A stretch of 60,644 nt of DNA from Neptuniibacter sp. UBA6509 (GCA_002435145.1 DJLT01000041.1:1-60644), one strand, 5' to 3'. Counted from the stretch's first letter, positions 50,995 through 60,229 are shown. Translations and numbers: made by a program. Notes: generated by a model not told the origin, from the sequence alone.

Positions 50995-51963
50995 ATGTCT
51001 GACCAAATACAACTCGAAGCACAAGTAAGTAATGATCTGATTGGTAAACGCCTTGATCAAGCGGTAGCGAAGCTCTTTCCTGATTATTCTCGTTCCCGAT
51101 TACAGGGCTGGATCAAAGATGGGTCTCTTACCGTAGATGGAGCTATTAAGCGCCCAAGAGATAAGCTGTTTGGCGGGGAACTTGTCAAAGTTGACGCTGA
51201 ATTAGAGGTTATTGAGGACCATAAGGCTGAAGATATTCCTTTAGATATCGTCTATGAAGATGACCACATCTTAGTGGTTAATAAACCGGCGGGTTTGGTT
51301 GTGCATCCAGCCGTGGGTCATCGTGATGGCACCTTACTTAATGCTTTGCTTCATCATCATCCTGATATTGCCCAAGTGCCACGTGCAGGGATTGTACATC
51401 GCTTAGATATGGATACGACGGGTTTAATGGTTGTAGCTAAAACGATTATTGCTCAAACGGAGCTGGTGGATCAGTTACAAGATCGCTCTATGGGACGTGA
51501 ATATGAGGCGATCGTTAACGGAGTAATGACCGGAGGTGGTTTGGTTGATGAACCGATGGGGCGTCATTCCAAGCATCGACAGAAAATGGCGGTTGTAGGT
51601 GTAGGTAAAGAGGCGGTGACACATTACCGTTTGTTGAAAAAGCTACGTGCGCATACGCATATTCGATTGAAGCTAGAAACCGGGCGTACCCACCAGATCC
51701 GTGTGCATATGGCGCATATTAACTATCCTTTAGTGGGCGATCAGCTTTACGGCGGTCGCTTCCGTTTACCTAAAGGCTGTAGTGATGAAATGATTGATAC
51801 GCTGCGTAATTTTAAGCGCCAAGCATTACATGCGAAAAAATTAGAGTTATGGCACCCACATACGGGTGAACTGGTTTCCTGGGAGGTTGATCTACCTGAT
51901 GACTTCCAAAAATTACTCGATGTTCTAGTTGAGGATGTTGATGCGGCTGATGAAGAGATCTAG
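50995..51963 (+). CDS. rluD: 23S rRNA pseudouridine(1911/1915/1917) synthase RluD
   Basis: 322 residues. The N-terminal S4 domain (GKRLDQAVAKLFPDYSRSRL) is followed by the catalytic domain with HRLDMDTTGLMVVAKT (catalytic Asp) and KLETGRTHQIRVHMAHINYP. The next gene follows after 6 bp, as in E. coli rluD-yfiH. Confidence 0.95.
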   Translation: MSDQIQLEAQVSNDLIGKRLDQAVAKLFPDYSRSRLQGWIKDGSLTVDGAIKRPRDKLFGGELVKVDAELEVIEDHKAEDIPLDIVYEDDHILVVNKPAGLVVHPAVGHRDGTLLNALLHHHPDIAQVPRAGIVHRLDMDTTGLMVVAKTIIAQTELVDQLQDRSMGREYEAIVNGVMTGGGLVDEPMGRHSKHRQKMAVVGVGKEAVTHYRLLKKLRAHTHIRLKLETGRTHQIRVHMAHINYPLVGDQLYGGRFRLPKGCSDEMIDTLRNFKRQALHAKKLELWHPHTGELVSWEVDLPDDFQKLLDVLVEDVDAADEEI

Positions 51964-51969
51964 TCAATA

Positions 51970-52701
51970 ATGGATTTTGTGACGGCTAACTGGAAAGCCC
52001 CGAAACATGTGCATGCCCTAACTACTACACGGCTCGGCGGGGTCAGCCAAGGCGTTTTTGCGGCGCTAAATGTAGGAGATCATGTTTCTGATCTTGAGCT
52101 TGATGTTCGCAAAAATCGTGAATTGTTGTCATCCAGTTTAAAACTGTCACGTGAACCTCAATGGTTGTCTCAAGTCCACGGAATCGAGCTGGTTCAAGCT
52201 CAGGATGATGCTGTTCGTCGTGAAGCGGATGCTTGCTGGACTGATGAGAAGGGACTCGCATGTGTTGTTATGACCGCGGATTGTCTTCCTGTTTTTTTTA
52301 GTGACAGTGCCGGGAGTAAAGTAGCTGTTGCGCACGCAGGCTGGCGAGGTTTGTTAAATGGCGTACTTGAAAATACTTTAAGCCTCTATCCTGATCCAAG
52401 TGATGTACATGTGTGGTTTGGGCCTGCGATTGGACCTGATGCATTTGAAGTCGGTGCTGAAGTACGCGAGCAGTTTTGCGATAACAGCCGAGAGGCTTCC
52501 GTAGCGTTTAAACCTGTTGATTCAAAACATACTAAGTACTTGGCCAATATTTATGAGTTAGCCGCAATGCGCCTACGCAGTCAGGGCGTGGTTAATGTTT
52601 CTAGTTCAGATCTGTGCACCTATAGTGACAGTGAACGTTTTTACTCCTATCGTCGAGATGGTCAAACAGGGCGTTTAGCGAGTTTGATCTGGCTCGAATG
52701 A
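51970..52701 (+). CDS. pgeF: Purine nucleoside phosphorylase/laccase-domain protein
   Basis: 243 residues of the YfiH/LACC1 family. Zinc ligands: His in SQVHGIELVQA, Cys in VMTADCLPVFF and His in VAVAHAGWRGLLNGVLENTL. Role in peptidoglycan precursor editing and purine nucleoside turnover reported for the family. Shares the rluD operon. Confidence 0.92.
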   Translation: MDFVTANWKAPKHVHALTTTRLGGVSQGVFAALNVGDHVSDLELDVRKNRELLSSSLKLSREPQWLSQVHGIELVQAQDDAVRREADACWTDEKGLACVVMTADCLPVFFSDSAGSKVAVAHAGWRGLLNGVLENTLSLYPDPSDVHVWFGPAIGPDAFEVGAEVREQFCDNSREASVAFKPVDSKHTKYLANIYELAAMRLRSQGVVNVSSSDLCTYSDSERFYSYRRDGQTGRLASLIWLE

Positions 52702-52735
52702 TTGAAGAAGTTGTTTATGGCTGTTGGAGATAGAT

Positions 52736-53362
52736 TTGTCTGATAAAACGGTGCGCCCTGAACTGTTTGTTGATCTGCTGAGTATTGTTCCCTCTGCGGT
52801 TTTAGACCTTAAGTATTTTAGCGGGGATAACTTTGTTGGCTTAAGGGTCAAAGGTTATCAGCGTGAAACATGCCTCATTACGTCCCCAGCTGCTCAAGCG
52901 CTTCTACGTGTACAGCATGCGTTAGCTGAATTTGGCCTAGGTATTAAAGTGTTTGATGCTTATCGTCCGCAGCAAGCGGTTGATCATTTTATAGATTGGT
53001 GTGAACAGTCTGAGCCTAGTGCGTCAAAAGCGCGTTTTTTTCCTAGCCTTCAGCGAGGGGAGTTGTTTAAACGGGGTTATTTGGTTCGTCATTCAAGCCA
53101 TAGCCGAGGGAGTACGGTTGATCTAACGCTCATTGATTTGCAGACGGGTGAAGAGCTTGAAATGGGGACAGAGTTTGACTTTTTTGGTCCTGAATCTTGG
53201 ATCGATAGCCAAGATATTTCTGCGCAGGCAAGAGCGAATAGAATGCTGTTGCAGACGCTTATGGTTCAATATGGTTTTATACCGTTTCAGCAGGAGTGGT
53301 GGCATTTCACCCTGCAAGATGAGCCGTATACGGATACCTATTTTGACTTTTTGGTGGATTGA
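52736..53362 (+). CDS. D-alanyl-D-alanine dipeptidase (VanX/DdpX family)
   Basis: 208 residues from a TTG at 52736, which has GGAG 6 nt upstream; another TTG at 52724 is also in frame, and no ATG fits. Metal ligands: His in SSHSRGSTVDLTL (HxxxxxxD form) and the EWWHF motif near the end. It has no signal peptide, so it would act in the cytosol, cleaving D-Ala-D-Ala for peptidoglycan recycling. It overlaps the GGDEF-EAL gene tail to tail by 25 bp. Confidence 0.8.
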   Translation: MSDKTVRPELFVDLLSIVPSAVLDLKYFSGDNFVGLRVKGYQRETCLITSPAAQALLRVQHALAEFGLGIKVFDAYRPQQAVDHFIDWCEQSEPSASKARFFPSLQRGELFKRGYLVRHSSHSRGSTVDLTLIDLQTGEELEMGTEFDFFGPESWIDSQDISAQARANRMLLQTLMVQYGFIPFQQEWWHFTLQDEPYTDTYFDFLVD

Positions 53363-56028
53363 TCTTGCCAATGTTTTTGTAGATTAAATGCAGATACCCA
53401 ATCTGGAATATGGTCAGCGGGCATAGGTTTTGCGATACCAAAGCCTTGGGCAAGGTTACATCCCATCTCTGATAAACAGTGGCCATGATCAGCACTTTCT
53501 ACTCCTTCAGCAATCACCTCTTTATTAAATGCATGTCCTAAATCGATAATGCTACCGACAATCGCTTTATCCTCTTCGTCCTCTAAAATATCCATTATAA
53601 AACTACGATCAATTTTAACGGTATCTGCAGGGAATTTTCGTAGATAGGTTAGTGATGAGTATCCGGTTCCGAAGTCGTCTAAAGCAAAGCGAACGCCTAA
53701 AAGACGACATTTCTTAATGATATCCGATGCAGCGCTTAGATCATCAAATGCGGTGGTTTCTAGTACTTCTAGCTCAATGGCTGCGGGTGGGACTTCAGGG
53801 TACTTTTCTAAAAGTGTTGAGAGGTGATTCGGGAATGATGAATCTTGTAAGTGTTGCGCAGAAATATTGATGCTGGTTGAAAGATCAAGACCGGCTAAAC
53901 GCCATATTCTCAAATGGGAAATCGCTTTTTCCATTACCCAGTTCCCTAGTGCAGTTGCAAGCTTAAGGTCGGTTATAAATGGCAGGAAGCTATTTGGTGG
54001 TAGCAAATTTAGTGTAGGGTGTTGCCAACGAATCAAGGCTTCAACACCATATACCTTGCCACTATGCATATTAATTTTGGGCTGGTAGTAAAGCACAAAC
54101 TCTTTTTTGCTTAGAGCGGCTGAAATCTCATCTTGAGTCCTATGTTGGTCTTGGGTTTGTTTATCAAAAGCAGGATCAAAGAAATGATACCGGTTTCGGC
54201 CTGTTTGTTTTGCAGTGTACATCGCTTGGTCAGCATGTCTTATCAGTGTGTCTGGATCTGCATTGTATTCAGGGTATACGGTGACACCGATACTGGCTGA
54301 AATAGTAAGTGTCTGTTGCCTAATAATAAATGGGTGAGAAAGCGTATCCAGAAGCTCTTCTAAAATCTTTCTGCATTGGGATGCGGAGGTTAGATTATTA
54401 AGTATGACAATAAACTCATCACCTCCTAACCTTGCAAGTTCGTTGTGCTTATCAAGTCGATTACGCATGCGCTTTGAGGCCTCTATAAGTAATAGATCAC
54501 CTGTATCATGTCCGTAGGTATCGTTAATCGGTTTGAACTCATCAAGATCAATATAGGCGATCGCCATCATTTCAGAGGGCTGGCAGTGACTGATAGCTGT
54601 TTTCAAACGATCAGATAAGAGCACTCTGTTAGGCAACTGAGTGAGTGCATCGAAGTGTGCCATTTTCTCTAGCTCATGCTGATGCTCTTTCAATTGGGTA
54701 ATGTCTGAAAAGATACTCACATAGTGAGTTGTTACACCATGTCTGTTTTGCACGGCCGCTATATTTAGTAACTCTGCATAGATCTCACCGGATTTATTAC
54801 GGTTCCAGACCTCTCCTCTCCAATGTTTGTCTTGGCGAAGGCTGTGCCACATAGAAGCAAAGAACTCTTCACTGTGGTGTCCTGACTTAAGCATGCTGGG
54901 CGTTTTACCAATCACTTCTTTTAATTTGTACCCAGTCAGGCTTTCAAAGGCTTGGTTTACATTAATAATCAGACCTTGATCATTAGTGATCATGATGCCT
55001 TCGCTTGCATGTTCGAAAACACTTGCAGCTAGGCTTAGCTGTTGCTCAGCTTGCTTACGTTCCGTAATGTCTGAAATTAGAGTGATGTATTGAAGCCCCC
55101 TATCTTCTGTCTGTAGGGTGCTCATGGCAATTTCAGAATGGATAAGTAAGCCTTGGTGATGCAAAAAACGGATCTCTACGCGTCTGTTCTTGCGTAGCGG
55201 TAGCTCTTGTTCTGTAAGCATATCGGCGAAGATGGATTGATCATCAGGGTGGATATATTTTGTGAGTGGTTCACTCTTTAATTCTGTTTCCAAGTAGCCC
55301 AGCATTTCGCATAAATACTGGTTTACTTGAATCCATTTCCCCTCAGAAGATATGAGAGCCATTCCAATTAAACCTAATTCAAAATAGCTTCTAAACAGTG
55401 ATTCGCTAGCTTTAACGGCTTGTTGAGCGTGATGTAGAGGGGTGATGTCTCTGCTAACGCCCAGCACACCGAATGTTTCATTGGTTGGGGAGCCCATCGG
55501 TGTTTTGATGGTTTCAAGCAGAACCCGTTGTCCATTACTAGCAAAGGTCACCCACTCCTGATTAACCAGAGGGGCGTTTGCATCTGTAACATCTTGGTCC
55601 TTTTCTCTAAAATGGTCGGCGAGCTCTTTGTCTACAAAATCGTAATCCGTTTTCCCTATGATCTGATGCTCTAGGGCACCAAAAAACTCTTCAAAACGGG
55701 AGTTGCAAGATACATAGACCCCCTCCATATCTTTAAGCCAGACAAGATCAGGAATATTGTTGATTAAAGAGGTTAAGAAAATCCGTTCGGTATTAAGACG
55801 TTCGTAAGCTAAGGCCCCCTTTAATGCGATGTAAAATTTATCGATAAGGGTTCTTAATTGACGTAATTCTCGTAGATTGAACGTTTCTTTGTCCCTTAGA
55901 AGGCGTATATAGCCTAATGAGCCTAAGCGAAACAGGGCGCAAAAACTGTTTGATGTATTTTCTTCTGCGGGATCTATTTGCCAATAGAGAGTCGGCACAG
56001 CTATAGAAGATAAAGCTCTCTTCATCAT
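53338..56028 (-). CDS. PAS-PAS-PAS-GGDEF-EAL protein (3' part of a frameshifted gene)
   Basis: 896 residues from the first in-frame ATG. After a partial sensor segment come three PAS domains (about 95-210, 215-335, 338-455), a GGDEF domain (LARLGGDEFIVIL; intact) and an EAL domain (EALIRW, DDFGTGYSSL, KIDRSFIMDI, AEGVES; catalytic residues present). No RxxD inhibitory site was found before GGDEF. Both synthesis and breakdown of c-di-GMP are possible. The real start is in another frame at 56296: from there to the stop is 2959 nt, one base more than a multiple of three. No membrane segment was seen. Confidence 0.85.
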   Translation of the reverse strand: MMKRALSSIAVPTLYWQIDPAEENTSNSFCALFRLGSLGYIRLLRDKETFNLRELRQLRTLIDKFYIALKGALAYERLNTERIFLTSLINNIPDLVWLKDMEGVYVSCNSRFEEFFGALEHQIIGKTDYDFVDKELADHFREKDQDVTDANAPLVNQEWVTFASNGQRVLLETIKTPMGSPTNETFGVLGVSRDITPLHHAQQAVKASESLFRSYFELGLIGMALISSEGKWIQVNQYLCEMLGYLETELKSEPLTKYIHPDDQSIFADMLTEQELPLRKNRRVEIRFLHHQGLLIHSEIAMSTLQTEDRGLQYITLISDITERKQAEQQLSLAASVFEHASEGIMITNDQGLIINVNQAFESLTGYKLKEVIGKTPSMLKSGHHSEEFFASMWHSLRQDKHWRGEVWNRNKSGEIYAELLNIAAVQNRHGVTTHYVSIFSDITQLKEHQHELEKMAHFDALTQLPNRVLLSDRLKTAISHCQPSEMMAIAYIDLDEFKPINDTYGHDTGDLLLIEASKRMRNRLDKHNELARLGGDEFIVILNNLTSASQCRKILEELLDTLSHPFIIRQQTLTISASIGVTVYPEYNADPDTLIRHADQAMYTAKQTGRNRYHFFDPAFDKQTQDQHRTQDEISAALSKKEFVLYYQPKINMHSGKVYGVEALIRWQHPTLNLLPPNSFLPFITDLKLATALGNWVMEKAISHLRIWRLAGLDLSTSINISAQHLQDSSFPNHLSTLLEKYPEVPPAAIELEVLETTAFDDLSAASDIIKKCRLLGVRFALDDFGTGYSSLTYLRKFPADTVKIDRSFIMDILEDEEDKAIVGSIIDLGHAFNKEVIAEGVESADHGHCLSEMGCNLAQGFGIAKPMPADHIPDWVSAFNLQKHWQDQSTKKSK

Positions 56029-56296
56029 CTATTTGCAGAGCCGGATGCTCAGGAGTTAGTTGTGAGTGTATCGCTCGACTGAAAGGGAAAGCGTACTGCA
56101 AATGGTATATAGGAAGCTCAGCTTCATGTTTCTCTGGTAGCGTCCAAATTCCAACATAATTGAGTTCGCTCTGGCGCATGAGCTCATTACCAAATTGGCG
56201 GCAAACTTCATTAGGATCAAGGCTATTTCCAACAGCAAGTGAAAGTTCATACATTCGCTGGAGGTCAGACCAAATATCAGCTGGATGATCAGTCAT
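55838..56296 (-). pseudogene. N-terminal sensor segment (GAF-like) of the GGDEF-EAL gene, other frame
   Basis: 152 codons from ATG at 56296 (MTDHPADIWSDLQRMYELSL). The start overlaps the FIST gene stop by 8 bp, the usual sign of an operon. Residues up to about IDDEESFIFYS look like the start of a GAF-like sensor domain. After that the frame gives Arg- and Ser-rich sequence unlike a domain, whereas the frame of the 896-residue ORF continues well (AVPTLYWQIDP). A single extra base near 55990-56030 would explain it; a sequencing error is also possible. Confidence 0.75.
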
Positions 56297-57398
56297 GAAA
56301 ACTACAGATGCCAAATGTTTTGTTATAAAAGTTGGTTGCTTTCTCGCCGTTGCTAGCAATTTCCCCGAGTGCTATGACGCCTTCTACCGTGACATCATCT
56401 TGTGCAGCCGACACTTTTTCGGAAACCTCTCTCAATTCGGTTGGGAATTGATGCCCTAGTGCTGCGGTTCTAGATAAACAGTCACAGACTAATATATGGC
56501 TGGATTTTTTTTCCATGGCTTCAGTTACGGCTTTGCTGGCGGCACTAATGAGCTGTTCCGGGGAACCTTTCACCATATAAAGTAGCGCGCCTTGAGGTAT
56601 ATCTGATAGGAACATAACATCGCCGTTGCCGCAGAGTGAAATAGGGTCTCTGACGACATCCTCTGATCCAGGGTGCTCTACCGCAAAGGGGTATCTTGGT
56701 GTGACATCTTTGTAGAAACGGTCGGGCGGGGTCGCTCTCAGTTTTTCGGGCAGGGCATCTCGGTAGGCTGTCTCTGCATCTTCCCAATCGAGTTCATGTA
56801 CTACATTCCCTGTGGTTCTACTCGCAACAAACGGGCCTCTGTGTCTCTCCCATCCATGTTGAGCAATGCAGCTGCTTGTCTGATCAATAATTGCGATGAC
56901 GGCACTATGGCTTTCACAGCCCCAATTGCCAAATACCGCATGTCCTAGTGTTACATCGTTATTCCCCGCGCCCGCGCCAAAGTAACTACAGCGCTGATTG
57001 TAACGGTTATAAACATGATGGAGAAAATCATCGATGCCTGTTGATAGGCAATCAATAAAAGTTAAGCAGGTTGATCCTGTTTCAGGAATGTCTTTATAAG
57101 CAGGTAAGTTTTTTTTGATATCACTTTGATTCGTTGGAAGAGATATGAGGGTTGGAGGCGACAGACAGCGTACTTTCCTAATGATGGCGCCACTGTTTAG
57201 CATTCTCTTTCCATGAATGAGTCCTGGGAATATAGCGCCAAAAAAACGAATGCCGAGATTGTCTAGATGAGTGATGATCTCTTCTAGCTGAGGTTGGTGT
57301 TTGTCAGAGAGTAGTATTAGCCAGTACTCATTAGTAGAGAGTGGCTCTTTTTGAATCGCGCTTGTTAACTCGTTGTAGTGATCAAATGAGATATACAT
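56289..57398 (-). CDS. FIST-domain signal protein
   Basis: 369 residues. FIST_N (about 20-200; GIRFFGAIFPGLIHGKRMLN, YFGAGAGNNDVTLGHAVFGN) and FIST_C (about 205-350; DVMFLSDIPQGALLYMVKG, SHILVCDCLSRTAALG). FIST proteins are thought to sense small molecules, perhaps amino acids, and often pair with GGDEF/EAL or histidine kinase partners. First gene of the two-gene operon with the GGDEF-EAL gene; no signal peptide. Confidence 0.85.
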   Translation of the reverse strand: MYISFDHYNELTSAIQKEPLSTNEYWLILLSDKHQPQLEEIITHLDNLGIRFFGAIFPGLIHGKRMLNSGAIIRKVRCLSPPTLISLPTNQSDIKKNLPAYKDIPETGSTCLTFIDCLSTGIDDFLHHVYNRYNQRCSYFGAGAGNNDVTLGHAVFGNWGCESHSAVIAIIDQTSSCIAQHGWERHRGPFVASRTTGNVVHELDWEDAETAYRDALPEKLRATPPDRFYKDVTPRYPFAVEHPGSEDVVRDPISLCGNGDVMFLSDIPQGALLYMVKGSPEQLISAASKAVTEAMEKKSSHILVCDCLSRTAALGHQFPTELREVSEKVSAAQDDVTVEGVIALGEIASNGEKATNFYNKTFGICSFHD

Positions 57399-57731
57399 TT
57401 CACACCTTTTTTCTTTTTATTTTTGATTTGTGTGTCGATAGATAACAGTTTGCCGCTTGGTATCATGAAATTCCACTGTTTTTATAGGTCTTTTGTTTAG
57501 TAGTGGGTAGTCTTAAAGCGGTTAGTAGCGATTCAATCTAAATTTAGAATTTGAATAGGGTTGCAACTTTTTCGATTTCGGCTAAAAATGAACTTACCCC
57601 AAAAAACGTATGTCCCACCTAAATTGCCGTAGTGTGGTTAACGCTGTTATGGCTAAGGTATAGTTCTCTGCAATTTGAGGCGGTCTGCTATTGCTTCAAT
57701 CGTCCCATCTTGAAGTTATAAGGGATTTAAT
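57399..57731. other. Divergent intergenic region between FIST and GTPase genes
   Basis: 333 bp, AT-rich. It holds a 26-bp palindrome-like element at 57531-57556 and the AAGGGA binding site of the GTPase gene. No clear -10/-35 pair and no small gene were identified. Confidence 0.5.
57531..57556. promoter_or_regulatory. Palindromic element between FIST and GTPase genes
   Basis: A perfect 12-bp palindrome TCTAAATTTAGA (57537-57548) flanked by ATTCAA and TTGAAT arms (outer arms offset by 2 bp). It lies midway between two divergent operons, the usual place of a shared operator. No regulator of the two operons is encoded in the window. Confidence 0.45.
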
Positions 57732-58688
57732 ATGACTGATTATAAAGTTCTGTTCACTGGTTCTGTTTGTTCCGGAAAAACCACTGCAATTCGTTCATTA
57801 AGTGATATAGAAACAGTGGATACGGATGCAAGTGTTAGCGATTCAGCTATTCGCCGTAAGAAAAAAACCACCATCGCAATGGATTATGGTGTTTTAGATC
57901 TGTCAGATAGCGCTAGACTTCATCTGTATGGCACGCCCGGTCAGGAACGTTTTAAGTTCATGTGGGAACTTATGATGAGCGATCTAGTGCATGATGCCGA
58001 AGCATTGGTTTTGTTAGTGGACAACACGCGAACTGATCCTTTCAAAGATATTCGTTTTTATGTCGAAGAGTTTAGGGATTTTATTGTTCGTCGCCGCCTG
58101 ATTATTGCTGTGACCCATGCTGATGAGCAAGCTGAGCCTGACCATGATTATTATATGGAAGAGCTCAAATCTATGGGCTTATTTACCACGGTTCTTTTTA
58201 TTGATGCTAGGGATCCGGCCTCAGTGTTAACCATCGTGAGCGAGCTGGTAGGTCATCGTGAAAAGAATATTGACTGGGATGGATTGGGAAAGCGTTTAGA
58301 GGTCAATAGTACGATGCCTGAAGAGGGAGGCGAGGTTGAAGCGTTAACCTCTGATATCAATAACGTTTCATTGCTTGATGCAGCTATGAATACCCGCGGT
58401 ATTACCGGGGCTATACATCTTGGAGCTGAACGTGATGTGCTGAGCTCTAATATCAGTAATAAGCAGAATAAAGAGCTATTACGTTCTATGATTAATCTAG
58501 TGACGGCTTTGGAAAAGAAAGCGGCTTTTATGGGGAGTATCGATGATCTGGTTTTATGTGGTCCGCAGCAGGAAACACTCTCTGTCTTTGTAGAGGAAAA
58601 GCAAGCGCTTGGTTTGTGTTCTGAAAAGGAGTTAAGTATTAATGTTGTTAAGCAGCAAGCGGCAGATCTTTTGCAGTGGAGCCAGTAA
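57732..58688 (+). CDS. MglA/CvnD-like small GTPase with a C-terminal LC7-like domain, copy 1
   Basis: 318 residues. G1 GSVCSGKTT (10-18), switch Thr in KKKTTIAMDYG (43-53), G3 as GTPGQERF (67-74) with Gly in place of Asp of DxxG, as in COG2229-type GTPases, G4 THAD (128-131), and DARDP for G5. After about residue 210 comes an added domain (LLDAAMNTRGITGAIHLG, DDLVLCGPQQETLSVFV, VKQQAADLLQWS) with the strand-helix pattern of Roadblock/LC7. AAGGGA site upstream. Its stop overlaps the next gene (TAATG). Similar to a bacterial conservon but without kinase. Confidence 0.82.
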   Translation: MTDYKVLFTGSVCSGKTTAIRSLSDIETVDTDASVSDSAIRRKKKTTIAMDYGVLDLSDSARLHLYGTPGQERFKFMWELMMSDLVHDAEALVLLVDNTRTDPFKDIRFYVEEFRDFIVRRRLIIAVTHADEQAEPDHDYYMEELKSMGLFTTVLFIDARDPASVLTIVSELVGHREKNIDWDGLGKRLEVNSTMPEEGGEVEALTSDINNVSLLDAAMNTRGITGAIHLGAERDVLSSNISNKQNKELLRSMINLVTALEKKAAFMGSIDDLVLCGPQQETLSVFVEEKQALGLCSEKELSINVVKQQAADLLQWSQ

Positions 58689-59038
58689 TGAGTGATTTGC
58701 TAGGATCGGTAGATAAAGAAGGGCTTGTTCTCTGTAGCTGTGTGCTCAAAGGAAAGCAGGTTGTGACGTCCTCCTTTGGCAAAAAAGTGCGCAACCATGA
58801 AACTATAGCTAAGCAAACTTTTAGCTATATATTTTTGAATGTCTCGAAGCATAAAAGTAAACATAATGAAGCTCACCTTGAGATCGGCGATAAAAGGCTA
58901 AGTGGCTTTTTATTAAAAGCAGATACTGTTTTAGTTTGTTTATCGGATAAAGAAACAAGTGTTACTCAAGTAAGGGCGCATATTAAACAGATACAAAGTA
59001 AAGTATTACAGGCTGAAGTTGAACGGATGTTAGCCTAA
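58688..59038 (+). CDS. Small Roadblock/LC7-like partner protein, copy 1
   Basis: 116 residues from ATG 58688 (MSDLLGSVDKEGLVLCSCVL). Predicted pattern strand-strand-helix (EGLVLCSCVLKG, KQVVTSSFG, HETIAKQTFSYIFLNV), then two strands (EAHLEIGDKRLSGFLL, DTVLVCLSD) and a C-terminal helix, which suits a Roadblock/longin-like fold. I do not recognise a named family. It overlaps the GTPase gene by one base and probably works with it, as MglB does with MglA. Confidence 0.6.
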   Translation: MSDLLGSVDKEGLVLCSCVLKGKQVVTSSFGKKVRNHETIAKQTFSYIFLNVSKHKSKHNEAHLEIGDKRLSGFLLKADTVLVCLSDKETSVTQVRAHIKQIQSKVLQAEVERMLA

Positions 59039-59272
59039 AGCTATACCCTAATCTTTCCTTATTGAATTTCTATACTCAATATATTCAGCCTTTATTCGAC
59101 TTATTCTGCATATCATTCCCACTGCTCGCATGCGATAAACCTTGTTAACTAAAGGGCTAATAGGGTTTCTTGGTATTTTCTCTATGATTTTCTATAAGTT
59201 TTTTTATTTTGTTTAGTGGTAGCCGTCTACACTGAATAGATATGATTTTCTTGTAGATTAAGGAATGTATGA
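59039..59272 (+). other. Spacer between module copies
   Basis: 234 bp, AT-rich (long T runs near 59190-59210). A TAAGGA binding site for the second GTPase lies near 59260. No terminator hairpin or gene is evident, so copy 2 may be read through from copy 1 or have its own promoter. The palindrome upstream of copy 1 is not repeated here. Confidence 0.4.
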
Positions 59273-60229
59273 ATGAAGGATTATAAGATCCTGTTTACAG
59301 GATCAGTTTGTTCAGGGAAAACAACAGCAATACGCTCGTTAAGTGATATTGAAACACTTGATACCGATGCGCAAGCGAGTGACGTGACTGTTAGACGAAA
59401 AAAAAATACCACAATCGCAATGGATTATGGTGTTTTAGATCTCACTAAAGAAGCTCGTGTGCATCTTTATGGAACGCCCGGTCAGGAACGCTTTCGCTTT
59501 ATGTGGGAGATGCTGGCTTGTGAGTTTGCTCATGATGCTATCGGCATGGTGTTGATGGTTGATAATACCCGTAAAGACCCTTTTAGGGATATTCGTTTTT
59601 ATGCAAAAGAGTTTAGTGATTATTTGCAGAAACGAAGGTTAATTATTGCGGTTACACATGCGGATGTTGAAGCTAACCCCGATTACCAGAGCTATTTAAA
59701 AGCGATTAAAAATTTAGGCATCATGACAACCGTCATGTTTATTGATGCGCGAGATCCTCGTGCTGTTTTAGGTATTGTTGAGGAGTTAATATCTGCCGTA
59801 GAGCGAGATATCAATTGGGATCAAGTTTGTGAACGCTTGCTTGATAATAATGGTTTTTCACTCGATTTTTACAAACCACTTTATGAAGAAACTTTGTTGG
59901 ATGCCGCAATGAATAAACGAGGTGTTCTAGGTGCTATTCATCTGGGCGATCAACAAGAGGTGCTGTGCTCAAATATAGATGATAAATCGACGAAGTCTCT
60001 TATGTGTAATCTTGATCGTCTTTCGAGTGCTATTTCAGACAAAGCGAGCTTTTTGGGCGCGGTTAACAATATTGTCATTGCAGGGGCGAATGTAGATACC
60101 TTGTCGGTTTTTAATGATCAAAATCAGTCACTGTGTTTACGTTCTGATAAAGATATTTCGTTACCGGTACTGAAACAGCAGGCCAGTGATTTACTGCAGT
60201 GGAGTATAGAAAATGACTATCTGGCATGA
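59273..60229 (+). CDS. MglA/CvnD-like small GTPase with a C-terminal LC7-like domain, copy 2
   Basis: 318 residues, the same length as copy 1. Residues 9-28 (TGSVCSGKTTAIRSLSDIET) are identical, yet 11 of those 20 codons use a different synonymous codon. G1, switch Thr, GTPGQERF, THAD and DARDP are all kept. The linker at about 195-212 and the start of the LC7-like domain are the most divergent parts. It ends SIENDYLA and overlaps the next gene by 17 bp. Confidence 0.82.
   Translation: MKDYKILFTGSVCSGKTTAIRSLSDIETLDTDAQASDVTVRRKKNTTIAMDYGVLDLTKEARVHLYGTPGQERFRFMWEMLACEFAHDAIGMVLMVDNTRKDPFRDIRFYAKEFSDYLQKRRLIIAVTHADVEANPDYQSYLKAIKNLGIMTTVMFIDARDPRAVLGIVEELISAVERDINWDQVCERLLDNNGFSLDFYKPLYEETLLDAAMNKRGVLGAIHLGDQQEVLCSNIDDKSTKSLMCNLDRLSSAISDKASFLGAVNNIVIAGANVDTLSVFNDQNQSLCLRSDKDISLPVLKQQASDLLQWSIENDYLA

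Noticed and set aside
57600-57731. Possible sigma-54 promoter (GG...GC) upstream of GTPase copy 1
   Set aside because: The spacing between GG and GC is 12 bp and not 10 bp.
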